64,000 nucleotides of DNA from an uncultured Sphingomonas sp. (GTDB taxonomy: Bacteria; Pseudomonadota; Alphaproteobacteria; Sphingomonadales; Sphingomonadaceae), in the NCBI GenBank assembly GCA_913776255.1, contig CAJYLV010000027.1, forward strand, positions 1-64,000. Reading direction: 5' to 3'. The translations under genes and the position numbers were made by a program. This document shows positions 50,784-61,374 of the stretch, piece after piece (the first letter of the stretch is position 1; the number at the start of each line of letters is the position of its first letter). The notes beneath the pieces were generated by a model. It made no database searches. It was not told the DNA's origin and saw only the letters and a program-made list of their open reading frames with translations.

Positions 50784-53095
50784 ACGCCGTGCTGCTCGAA
50801 CGGTTCGTGCAGGAGGCGCGCGACCTGTTGCAGACCACCGCCAGCGGCCTGCTGGCGCTGGAGCGCGATCCTGCCGATGCGGTCGCGATCAACGAGGTGT
50901 TCCGCGCCGTTCACACGCTGAAGGGCTCGTCGGGGCTGTTCGACACGCCCGCGCTGACGCGGCTGGTCCATGCCGGCGAGGACGTGCTCCAGCAGGTCCG
51001 CACCGGCGCCATGACGCTCGACTCCGGTGTGGTCGACCTGCTGCTCGACAGTCTGGATCAGGTCGGTGCCTTCATCGATCAGCTCGACCGCGACGGCGTG
51101 CTCGCGGCGGATGCCGACCGGATCGCCACCCGGCACGCCGGCGAGCTGCGCGCGCGGCTCGGCGGGTCGCCGGACGTCGCCGCGACCGTCGTCGACGCGG
51201 CGCTCCCGGTCGCGCCCGCCGACTGGCTCGCGGGCTTTGCCGCGCCCGAACGCGCCGCGCTGCTCGACCGCGCGCGCGCCGGCGAGCCGCTGCTGGCGGT
51301 GCGCTACACGCCCGACGAGGGCTGCTTCTATTCCGGCACCGACCCGCTCGCCGCGATCCGCGACGTGCCCGAGCTGCTCGCCGTCGCGGTCGCACCGCGC
51401 GTGCCATGGGGCGATGTCGCGACCGACTTCGACCCGTATCGCTGCAATCTCGTCTTCACCGCGCTGACCACCGCCGCGCGCGAGGCGGTCGAACAGGCGA
51501 TGACCTATGAGCTGGACGCCGTCGAGCTGCGCACGCTGGTCGCGGTCGACGACGCGCCGCCATCGCCGGTCGCGGCCGCCCCCGCGCCCTCGGCGCTGCT
51601 CGGCGAGGCGGGGCATCATATCGTTCGCACGCAATTGCGCGTGATCGCGAGCGGCTATGATGCGGTTCGGCTGCGCTCGACCGGCGCGCTGATCGGCAAT
51701 TTGCTGCGCAGCCTGCGCCAGGACGAGCTGCGCGCGCGCTGGGAGATCGCCCTGGCCGAGGCGATCGCGGCGCAAGACACTGCGCCGGTCGCCGCTTTCC
51801 TCGCCGCACTGGAGGACGGCCCCGCCGCCGCGCCCGACGACGCTGAGCTGGCGGCCGCACCGGTGGCGGCGCTGCCGTCCGTCGATCTGCCTGCCGCGGC
51901 GCCGGCCGGGGAGCCGCGCGCCCCGGCAAGGACGCTGAAGGTCGATCAGGGCAAGATCGACCTGCTGATGAACCTGATCGGCGAGCTGGTCGTCCAGAAG
52001 AACGCGTTGCCCTTCCTCGCGCACCGCGCCGAGGAAATCCACGGCTCGCGCGAGATGGGGCGCGAGATCAAGGAGCAGTTCGCGACGCTCGACCGGCTGA
52101 CGCAGGAGATGCAGGGCGCGATCATGCAGATCCGCATGCTGCCGGTCGCCGAGGTGTTCGACCGCTTCCCGCGGCTGGTGCGCGACATCGCCCGCCGCCT
52201 CGACAAGCAGGTCGAGATGGTCATGGAGGGCACCGACACCGCCGCCGACAAGACGATCGTCGAGGCGCTCGGCGATCCGTTGCTCCACATCGTCCGCAAC
52301 TCGCTCGATCATGGCATCGAGGAACCGGCGACGCGCGTCGCCGCCGGCAAGCCGCCGGTCGCCACGCTGCGGCTGCGCGCGTGGCAGGACAATGACTGCG
52401 TGGTGATCGAGATCGCCGACGACGGACGCGGGATCGACCCGGCGCGGATTCGCAGCATCGCGATCGACAAGGATGTCGTCACCCGCGAGCAGGCCGCTGC
52501 CCTGTCGGATCAGGAGGCGATCAACCTGATCTATCGCCCGGGCTTCTCGACCGCGGCCGAGGTGTCCGACCTGTCCGGACGCGGAGTCGGGATGGATGTC
52601 GTGCTCAGCACCGTCCAGAAGCTCGGCGGCCGCGTGTCGGTCAGCTCGCAGCTGGGCAGCGGCACCGTTACGCGGCTGTCGCTCCCGCTCAGTATGGCGG
52701 TGACCCGCATCATGGTCGTCGAGATCGGCGGCAGCCTCTACGGCATTCCGATCGACCATGTCGTGCAGACCACGCGGCTCGATCCCGCCGTCATCCAGCG
52801 GATCAAGCATCGCGAGGTGTTCGTGCTGCGCGACGAGGTCGTGCCGCTGATCCGCATGACCGCCCTGCTCGGCGGACGACCGGCGCCGGTGGACCCGAAC
52901 CGCGGCGAAGCGGTGCTGGTGTGCCGCGTCGAGGGCCATACCATCGGGCTGGTCATCGACGACTTTCGCGAGGGCATGGACGTGATCCTCAAGCCGATGA
53001 CCGGCCTGCTCGCCGATGTCGGCGGCTATTGCGGCACCACGTTGCTGGGCGACGGACGTGTGCTGCTGGTGCTCGATCTGAAGGAGCTGTTCTGA
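50780..53095 (+). CDS. cheA: Chemotaxis histidine kinase CheA
   Basis: A 771-residue kinase. P1/Hpt at about 1-110 with phosphorylated H45 (VHTLKGSSGLFD); an unusual region 130-380; P3 dimerisation from about 385 (KIDLLMNLIGELVVQKNAL); P4 ATPase with N box around N507 (HIVRNSLDHGIE), G1 IADDGRGID and G2 SGRGVGMDVV; P5 CheW-like domain from about 640. In the 130-380 region, residues 145-255 look folded (RYTPDEGCFYSGTDPLAAI, ELDAVELRTLVAVDD) and 275-345 helical, unlike the enteric P2 domain. It presumably phosphorylates the adjacent CheY proteins and CheB. Confidence 0.94.
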   Translation: MNAVLLERFVQEARDLLQTTASGLLALERDPADAVAINEVFRAVHTLKGSSGLFDTPALTRLVHAGEDVLQQVRTGAMTLDSGVVDLLLDSLDQVGAFIDQLDRDGVLAADADRIATRHAGELRARLGGSPDVAATVVDAALPVAPADWLAGFAAPERAALLDRARAGEPLLAVRYTPDEGCFYSGTDPLAAIRDVPELLAVAVAPRVPWGDVATDFDPYRCNLVFTALTTAAREAVEQAMTYELDAVELRTLVAVDDAPPSPVAAAPAPSALLGEAGHHIVRTQLRVIASGYDAVRLRSTGALIGNLLRSLRQDELRARWEIALAEAIAAQDTAPVAAFLAALEDGPAAAPDDAELAAAPVAALPSVDLPAAAPAGEPRAPARTLKVDQGKIDLLMNLIGELVVQKNALPFLAHRAEEIHGSREMGREIKEQFATLDRLTQEMQGAIMQIRMLPVAEVFDRFPRLVRDIARRLDKQVEMVMEGTDTAADKTIVEALGDPLLHIVRNSLDHGIEEPATRVAAGKPPVATLRLRAWQDNDCVVIEIADDGRGIDPARIRSIAIDKDVVTREQAAALSDQEAINLIYRPGFSTAAEVSDLSGRGVGMDVVLSTVQKLGGRVSVSSQLGSGTVTRLSLPLSMAVTRIMVVEIGGSLYGIPIDHVVQTTRLDPAVIQRIKHREVFVLRDEVVPLIRMTALLGGRPAPVDPNRGEAVLVCRVEGHTIGLVIDDFREGMDVILKPMTGLLADVGGYCGTTLLGDGRVLLVLDLKELF

Positions 53096-53346
53096 TGGCG
53101 ATCCGCTATGCGCGCAGCCATGCGCATTTCGAGGGGCGCTGCGCGGTCGAGGAAGCGCTCGCGCTGGTCGAGTTCCTGCGCCGCCATCCGCGCGGCAAGG
53201 TTGCGCTCGCCAAATGCACCAGTCTGCACGCGGCGCTGCTGCAGGTGATCCTGGCGATGCGCCCGACCGTCACCAGCCTGCCCGCAGACCCGCTGCTCGC
53301 CGCCCTTATTGGCGCCGCCGTGACCCCCGACCTCATTCCTGCCTGA
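53095..53346 (+). CDS. Small STAS-like protein (tentative)
   Basis: An 83-residue protein whose start overlaps the cheA stop (TGATG). It reads RYARSHAHFEGRCAVEEALA, then VEFLRRHPRGKVALAKCTSLHAALLQVILAMRPTV-like strand-helix segments. The order strand, helix, strand, 'C-T-S-L-H-A-A-L-L-Q', helix is that of a minimal STAS or MlaB-like domain, with CTSLH in the place where STAS proteins carry the phosphorylatable Ser/Thr. I cannot confirm the family. Position between cheA and a receiver suggests a role in the array. Confidence 0.55.
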   Translation: MAIRYARSHAHFEGRCAVEEALALVEFLRRHPRGKVALAKCTSLHAALLQVILAMRPTVTSLPADPLLAALIGAAVTPDLIPA

Positions 53347-53364
53347 CATTCCAAAGGACCGACC

Positions 53365-53733
53365 GTGGCCGACACGATCCTGATCGTCGACGATTCCCCC
53401 TCCATGCTGATGAGCGTCTCGATCGCGCTCCGCCCGACCGGGCTCGACATTCGCGAAGCCTCGAGCGCCGAGGCGGCGCTGTCGCTTCTGAACGACGGCG
53501 TGACCCCCCGCATGATCCTGACCGACCTCAACATGGACGGGATGAGCGGCATCGAGCTGGTCAGGGAGGTACGCAAATTGCCCGGCATGGCGTTCACGCC
53601 GATCGTGCTGCTCACCACCGAATCGCAGGAGGACCTTCGCCAGACCGCGAAGTCGGCCGGCGCGACCGGCTGGCTCGTCAAACCGTTCGACGCCGCCAAG
53701 CTGCTGGCATTGGTGAAGAAACTCGTCCCCTGA
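53365..53733 (+). CDS. CheY-type response regulator
   Basis: A 122-residue single receiver starting at a GTG with AAAGGA upstream. ILIVDDSPSMLMSVSIAL, then the phosphoacceptor in MILTDLNMDGMSG, IVLLTTESQEDL with the Thr, and TGWLVKPFDAAKL with the Lys. Last gene of the chemosensory operon; only 7 bases separate it from the convergent peptidase gene. Three CheY-like receivers in one locus suggest one output and one or two phosphate sinks. Confidence 0.92.
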   Translation: MADTILIVDDSPSMLMSVSIALRPTGLDIREASSAEAALSLLNDGVTPRMILTDLNMDGMSGIELVREVRKLPGMAFTPIVLLTTESQEDLRQTAKSAGATGWLVKPFDAAKLLALVKKLVP

Positions 53734-53740
53734 CTTCCCC

Positions 53741-55507
53741 CTACACCTCCCGCGCGATCGGATAGCGCAGCGGATAGGGATGCCCCGGCCCCGCCTGCGC
53801 ATGAAGCCAGCGCAGCCGTGCGTCCGGGTCGGCGGCGAACGCCGGCTCGGCGCGCAGCTTCGCGTCGAACCGCGCCTTGAGCGCGGCGTCGGTCGCCAGC
53901 ATCCGGTCGCCGAGCGCGGCCAGCACGAAGGCGTCGGTGGTCGGCGCGGGCGCCAGCATCTCCGGGAAGAAGCCCCAGGCGAGAAACGAATCCTGACTTT
54001 CCGGCTCGAGCAGCGCCGCGGCGAGCAGCCCGAGCGGCTGGTCGGCGGACACGCGCACGCTGCCGGCCGGCATGACCGTCTCCGCCGGCTCGTGCACGAA
54101 ACGCGCGGTGATCGGGTAGCGCCCCTCGTTCGGCTGCGACAGCTCGGGATCGACGAGCCGCACATGGTCCAGCCGCAGCGTGCGCGGCGCGTCGATCGGC
54201 TCGACGGCGATGCCGTGCACGCGCAAGCGGTCGAGCACCTCGGTCTGTGCGGCGGGCACCCACCACGCGCGCGGCAGCCGCACCGTTTCGGTCGGGGTCT
54301 GCCCGATGATCGGCATCCGGAACGTCACCAGCGTGCCGCGCCAGCGCTGCTCGCGACGCCCCGAGGCGGGGGACAGATAGGTGTCGAACGCCACGCCCCG
54401 GAAATCGTCGATCCAGCCGATCGGCTGCGCGGCCGGGGTCCAGCGGGTAAGGAGGGTGCGCGGGCGCGTCGCGCGGTCGGCGGCCTTGGCGGCGGCGATC
54501 CGCTGCGCATCGTGCGCGGCGATCGTCAGCGCCGCCTCCAGCAGCACATAGGTGCCGAGCACGCGCTGCCGGTACGGCTTGAGCATGTGATTTTCGACGA
54601 GCACGGTCGGCACCGCGATGAAATCGCCATAGCCGGTCGAATAGCGCGGTCCTTCCGGGCTGTAGCGGATGCCCTTGTCCGGCTGTCGCGTATCGATCGG
54701 GCTCGGATAGAGGGTCGGCAGGTGCCCGGCGGCGATCAGTGCCTGCGATACCGCGGGGCCGAAGCGCTGCTCCAGCCAGCCCGCGGTCGCGCGGTGCCGG
54801 GCATAGCGGCCCCAGCCGGCATAGGTGTAGGTGACGTCATACTGCATGTCGAAGCCCTCGCTGACATGGCAATCGACGTAGAGGATCGGGTCGAGCGCGC
54901 GGAGCAGCGCGATCATCGCGCGCGTCTCCGGCGCGTCGACCTTCGCGTAATCGCGGTTGAGGTCGATGTTGCGCGCGTTGGCGTCGCGGCCCTTTTCGAT
55001 CGGGCCGCGGATGTGCACGAAATTATAGGCGCTGCGCTGCTCGTGCCCGTCGAGATTGTAGATGGGGACGAACACCAGATCGACCGCGTCGAGCAGATCG
55101 CTCTTCCCGCGCAGCGCGATGTCGCGCAGCAGCATCAGCCCGGCGTCCTTGCCGTCGATTTCGCCGGCGTGGATCCCGGCCTGCACCAGCACGACCGGGC
55201 GGTCCTTCCCGCCCTTGCTCGCGCGGACGTAGATCAGGTCGCGCCCCTCGGTTGTCCGGCCGAACGTCTGCACGGTGATAAGCGGCGAAGCGGCGGCGAG
55301 CCGCGCCAGCCATGCGTTCACCTCCGCCGCGCGTGGCGTCGTCGTAAAGCCCGACGCCTCGGCCGGGGTGATCCACGGATCGCCGGCTTTCGCCACCAGC
55401 GCCTCGCTCTTCCCCGACCAGGCGAGCGGCGGCGGGAGCGGTGCGGGTGCCTGCGCGGCGGCGCCCGAAGCGAGAAACGCGGCAAGCAAGGCGTAACGAG
55501 AATGCAA
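53741..55507 (-). CDS. M14 family zinc carboxypeptidase, exported
   Basis: A 588-residue metallopeptidase with a short signal peptide (ALLAAFLASGAAAQ). The M14 zinc ligands are visible in QAGIHAGEIDGKDAG (H-x-x-E) and LYVDCHVSEGF (the second His), and RNIDLNRDYAKVDAPET holds the substrate Arg. A long C-terminal region of about 250 residues is outside the peptidase domain. It removes C-terminal residues or acts on peptidoglycan peptides; the substrate is unknown. Start is a TTG at 55507 with GGAG about nine bases before it; no ATG is nearby in frame. Confidence 0.88.
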   Translation of the reverse strand: MHSRYALLAAFLASGAAAQAPAPLPPPLAWSGKSEALVAKAGDPWITPAEASGFTTTPRAAEVNAWLARLAAASPLITVQTFGRTTEGRDLIYVRASKGGKDRPVVLVQAGIHAGEIDGKDAGLMLLRDIALRGKSDLLDAVDLVFVPIYNLDGHEQRSAYNFVHIRGPIEKGRDANARNIDLNRDYAKVDAPETRAMIALLRALDPILYVDCHVSEGFDMQYDVTYTYAGWGRYARHRATAGWLEQRFGPAVSQALIAAGHLPTLYPSPIDTRQPDKGIRYSPEGPRYSTGYGDFIAVPTVLVENHMLKPYRQRVLGTYVLLEAALTIAAHDAQRIAAAKAADRATRPRTLLTRWTPAAQPIGWIDDFRGVAFDTYLSPASGRREQRWRGTLVTFRMPIIGQTPTETVRLPRAWWVPAAQTEVLDRLRVHGIAVEPIDAPRTLRLDHVRLVDPELSQPNEGRYPITARFVHEPAETVMPAGSVRVSADQPLGLLAAALLEPESQDSFLAWGFFPEMLAPAPTTDAFVLAALGDRMLATDAALKARFDAKLRAEPAFAADPDARLRWLHAQAGPGHPYPLRYPIAREV

Positions 55508-55546
55508 AGGATAGCGCTCCGACGACGGCGATGACGCCGCTTATGA

Positions 55547-55560
55547 GATGTTGCAACATC
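55547..55560. promoter_or_regulatory. Perfect 14-bp palindrome, candidate GntR/FadR operator
   Basis: GATGTTGCAACATC is fully self-complementary. It lies in the 161-base divergent gap between the M14 peptidase and the GH27 gene, whose operon encodes a FadR-type GntR regulator. The GT-N4-AC core fits the loose pattern of FadR-family operators. Confidence 0.5.
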
Positions 55561-55668
55561 GCGCAACCGGCGCGGGCGCGAACTGCCGCAGCGGGTCGCA
55601 ATTGGCTTCACGTGGGACGGCAGGGCAATTAGGACGGCCGGACAGGGTTGCAGGGGAGAGCGTAAAAC

Positions 55669-57051
55669 GTGACCATCACAGGGATGAACCGGCGTCAGGC
55701 GCTGGTCGGCGCGACCGCCGCGGGCGTCGCGGCGCTGGCGACGACGACCACCGCCGTCGCAGCGCCGCGCACCACGGTGGCGGCCGGCGCCCCCGCCGCG
55801 GTGCTGGCGCCGCGCCCGCCGATGGGCTGGAACAGCTGGAACAGCTTCGCGACGACGATCACCGAGGCGCAGGCGCGCGAGACCGCGGCGATCATGCAGG
55901 CGAAGCTGCTGCCGTTCGGCTACGACGTCTTCACCGTCGACATCCAATGGTACGAGCCCGAGGCGTCGAGCTATACCTACAATGCCAGACCGACCCCGAC
56001 GCTGGACGGTTACGGCCGGCTGATCCCCGCGCCCAACCGCTTTCCGTCGAGTGCCGACGGCTCGGGCTTCACCAAGCTCGCGCGCGACGTGCACGCGATG
56101 GGCATGAAGTTCGGCATCCACCTGATGCGCGGCATCCCGCGGCTGGCGGTCGAGCGGAACCTGCCGATCCTCGGCACCAGGTATCGCGCCGCCGACGTCG
56201 CGGACAAGACCAGCATCTGTTCGTGGAACCCCGACATGTACGGCGTCGACATGACGAAACCGGGCGCGCAGGCCTATTACGACAGCGTCTTCGCGCTGTA
56301 CGCCGGCTGGGGGGTCGACTTCGTCAAGATGGACGACATGAGCCGTCCCTATGACGCGCATGCGCCGGAGATCGAGGCCGCGCACAAGGCGATCGTCGCC
56401 ATCGGCCGCCCGATGCTGCTCAGCCTGTCGCCGGGCGAGACGCCGGTCGTGCGCGGCGGCCATGTCCGCGAGTTCGCGCAGATGTGGCGCATCTCCGACG
56501 ATTTCTGGGACGACTGGGCGATGCTGGAGGCGCAGTTCACGCGGCTCGAGAACTGGAATCCGTGGCGCCGTCCCGGCGCGTGGCCGGATGCCGACATGCT
56601 CCCGCTCGGCCGGCTCGCGCTCGGCCAGCGCGACACCAAATTCACCACCGATGAACAGCGCACGCTGATGACCCTGTGGTCGATCGCACGCTCGCCGCTC
56701 ATCATGGGCGGTGACCTGCGCCACCTCGACGCGCCGACGCTGGCGCTGCTGACCAACCGCGCGGTGCTGGGGGTCAACCAGGCCTCGACCGACAACCGGC
56801 CGCACTTCGTCGCCGATGGCACGCGCATCTGGTCGGCACGCCCCGAGGATGCTCCCGCCGACCGCTATGTCGCGCTGTTCAACACCGGCGACAAGCCCAA
56901 AGAGGTCGGCATCGCGCTCGCCCAGCTCGACCTGCCCGGCAGTGCGCGCGTCACCGACCTGTGGAGCGGCGCGGCGCTCGGGCGGGTCACCGGCCGCCTC
57001 GCGCAGCCGCTGCCCGCGCACGGGGCCGGCCTCTATCGCCTGACCGCATGA
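55669..57051 (+). CDS. GH27 family glycoside hydrolase (alpha-galactosidase type), Tat-exported
   Basis: A 460-residue enzyme. MNRRQALVGATAAGVAALA is a twin-arginine-like signal. The GH27 (beta/alpha)8 barrel starts with PPMGWNSWNSFATTITEAQ; nucleophile D222 is in VDFVKMDD, and the acid/base is the Asp pair 277-278 in WRISDDFWDDW. PLIMGGDLRHLD marks the barrel end and a C-terminal beta sandwich follows. Unlike many family members it has FTVDIQWYEPEAS instead of the common D-D-x-W substrate motif, so the specificity may not be galactose. GTG 55669 has GGGGAGAG before it. It is coupled to the regulator gene by ATGA. Confidence 0.88.
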   Translation: MTITGMNRRQALVGATAAGVAALATTTTAVAAPRTTVAAGAPAAVLAPRPPMGWNSWNSFATTITEAQARETAAIMQAKLLPFGYDVFTVDIQWYEPEASSYTYNARPTPTLDGYGRLIPAPNRFPSSADGSGFTKLARDVHAMGMKFGIHLMRGIPRLAVERNLPILGTRYRAADVADKTSICSWNPDMYGVDMTKPGAQAYYDSVFALYAGWGVDFVKMDDMSRPYDAHAPEIEAAHKAIVAIGRPMLLSLSPGETPVVRGGHVREFAQMWRISDDFWDDWAMLEAQFTRLENWNPWRRPGAWPDADMLPLGRLALGQRDTKFTTDEQRTLMTLWSIARSPLIMGGDLRHLDAPTLALLTNRAVLGVNQASTDNRPHFVADGTRIWSARPEDAPADRYVALFNTGDKPKEVGIALAQLDLPGSARVTDLWSGAALGRVTGRLAQPLPAHGAGLYRLTA

Positions 57052-57806
57052 CGTCGCGGATCACCTCGCCCGCGCTCGCCCCGACGCAGGCGCCGCGCGG
57101 CTCGGGCCGGCGCATCCGCGGCGCGGTGCTGCAGGCGCTGGGCCGCGCGGTGCTGGCCGGCGACTATCAGCCGGGCGAGGTCCTGCCCGGCGAGGTCGTC
57201 CACGCCAGCGAGCTGGGCGTGTCGCGCGGCGCCTATCGCGAGGCGGTGCAGGCGCTGATCGCCAAGGGGCTGGTCGAGAGCAAGCCCAAGACCGGCACGC
57301 GCATCCTGCCGCGCGGACGCTGGAACATGCTCGACCCCGACGTGCTCGCCTGGGCGTTCTCCGGGACGCCCGATCTGCGGCTGCTGCGCAGCCTGTTCGA
57401 GCTGCGGGCGGTGATCGAGCCGTTCGCGGCGCGGCTGGCGGCGGAGCGGCGCAGCGACGAGGATCTGACGATCATGGATGCGGCGCTGCTCGACATGGAC
57501 CGGCTGACGCTGGCCGACGAACAGGGGCTGGCCGCCGACCGGCGGTTCCATGAGACGATCCTCAACGCCTCGGACAATGACGCGCTGATCGCGCTCAGCT
57601 CGGGTATCGCGGCCGGCGTCGAATGGTCGACGCGCTTCAAGCAGCGCAAGCGCGCGCTGCCGCGCGACCCGGTCCCCGAACACCGGCTCGTCTATGAGGC
57701 GATCGCCGAGGGCGACGGCGAGACCGCCAGCCAGCGGATGAAGACGCTGGTCCAGAACGCGCTCGACGATACGTGGTTCGGCATGGGCGGCGGGGCGATT
57801 CTGTGA
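57048..57806 (+). CDS. GntR family regulator, FadR subfamily (FCD domain)
   Basis: A 252-residue regulator. The GntR winged helix is at about 25-95 (ALGRAVLAGDYQPGEVLPGE, ELGVSRGAYREAVQALIAKG), followed by the all-helical FCD ligand domain (LRSLFELRAVIEPFAARLAA, DRRFHETILNASDNDALIAL, PEHRLVYEAIAEGDGE) with the metal-binding Asp/His positions. FadR-type regulators usually sense carboxylates or sugar acids. Its start overlaps the GH27 stop, so it is probably a local regulator, with the palindrome at 55547 as candidate site. Confidence 0.9.
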   Translation: MTSRITSPALAPTQAPRGSGRRIRGAVLQALGRAVLAGDYQPGEVLPGEVVHASELGVSRGAYREAVQALIAKGLVESKPKTGTRILPRGRWNMLDPDVLAWAFSGTPDLRLLRSLFELRAVIEPFAARLAAERRSDEDLTIMDAALLDMDRLTLADEQGLAADRRFHETILNASDNDALIALSSGIAAGVEWSTRFKQRKRALPRDPVPEHRLVYEAIAEGDGETASQRMKTLVQNALDDTWFGMGGGAIL

Positions 57807-58163
57807 ACGATCGATGGAACGGATGATGTGCCTCATCCCGTCATCCCGGACTTGATCCGGGATCCCGCTTCTTGCTCAATCGCCAAGTAGAGCGGAACCC
57901 CGGATCAAGTCCGGGGCGACGAACAGGGATCGCGGCGTGCCCCTTGTACCGCTCGCTCAAGATTGACTCGCCGCCGAAAACCCCCATATTTCCAGCATGA
58001 ACGCAGCTGTTTTCCATCAGCGCTTTCGCGACCACGCCGGGCAGCTCGCCGCACGCGGCTAGCCCGGGTCCGGCGGTACGCCGCGCGGGCTCGGGACTTT
58101 CTCGCCATGATCCGCGCGGGCGTCGATGCGACCTCCGCGCCTTCGAGCCAGCGGAACCCTGCC
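57807..58163. repeat. Intergenic region with paired palindromic repeat
   Basis: Of these 357 bases, 57839-57873 and 57891-57921 are inverted arms of the 'cggacttgatccgg' family. The remaining 240 bases show no gene that I can support, apart from a possible promoter area for the small gene at 58164. Confidence 0.75.
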
Positions 58164-58370
58164 ATGACCAGCAAGCTGATGCCGCGCAACCTCGCGCCGC
58201 TGCCCACCGATCGTTCCCGCGCCGCCGATCGCGACGGCCACGCGAGCGCCCAAGCTCCCGATCTGCCCGACGCCCGGTCCGCCGGGGGCGGACTGGCGAT
58301 CGGCCTGCTGCTCACCATCCTGTTCTTCGGCATTCCGCTGCTGCTCTATTGCGTGCTCACCAGCGGGTGA
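58164..58370 (+). CDS. Small single-span membrane protein, hypothetical
   Basis: A 68-residue protein: a polar 45-residue N-terminus rich in Arg, Asp and Ala (APLPTDRSRAADRDGHASAQ), then one hydrophobic helix GLAIGLLLTILFFGIPLLLY and a four-residue tail. The ribosome site is weak (GCGGAA). The clear topology supports a real gene, but the family is unknown. Confidence 0.5.
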   Translation: MTSKLMPRNLAPLPTDRSRAADRDGHASAQAPDLPDARSAGGGLAIGLLLTILFFGIPLLLYCVLTSG

Positions 58371-58436
58371 GCGACGCGTGGACAGCGGACGCGGCGCTTG
58401 GCAGAAGGCGCGGGCCTTGTTCCCGGAGTCTCCGTC

Positions 58437-60095
<1,659 letters not shown>

Positions 60096-60106
60096 GAGGG
60101 ACGACG

Positions 60107-61072
<966 letters not shown>

Positions 61073-61374
61073 CCGCGCCCGCGCGGCGCTGCGCGGGCAC
61101 CAGCCCGCGCAAGGCCGGGATCGGCCGGCGTGCGGCCAAGCCGCGCGTCCGACGTAAAGGCGGCGGCGTTGCCGTCGCCCTGCCCTTTACGTCGCCCCGG
61201 ACTTGATCCGGGGCCCCGCTTCTTTTGCGCGCAACAACTCAGGGATCATTCGTCATTGCGAGCGCAGCGAAGCAATCCAGCGCCGGACCCGAACGCCCTG
61301 GATTGCTTCGCTACGCTCGCAGTGACGACCGATGGAGCCGCCTTTCCGGATCAGCCCGGGCGCACGGCAAACCG
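61073..61374. repeat. Intergenic region with two repeat families
   Basis: This 302-base gap holds one unpaired unit of the 'cggacttgatccgg' family (61190-61224). It also holds a different inverted repeat with arms 61251-61280 and 61298-61327, containing gcgagcgcagcgaagcaatc and its near complement. The second type is common between genes of alphaproteobacteria. No gene or clear terminator otherwise. Confidence 0.82.
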
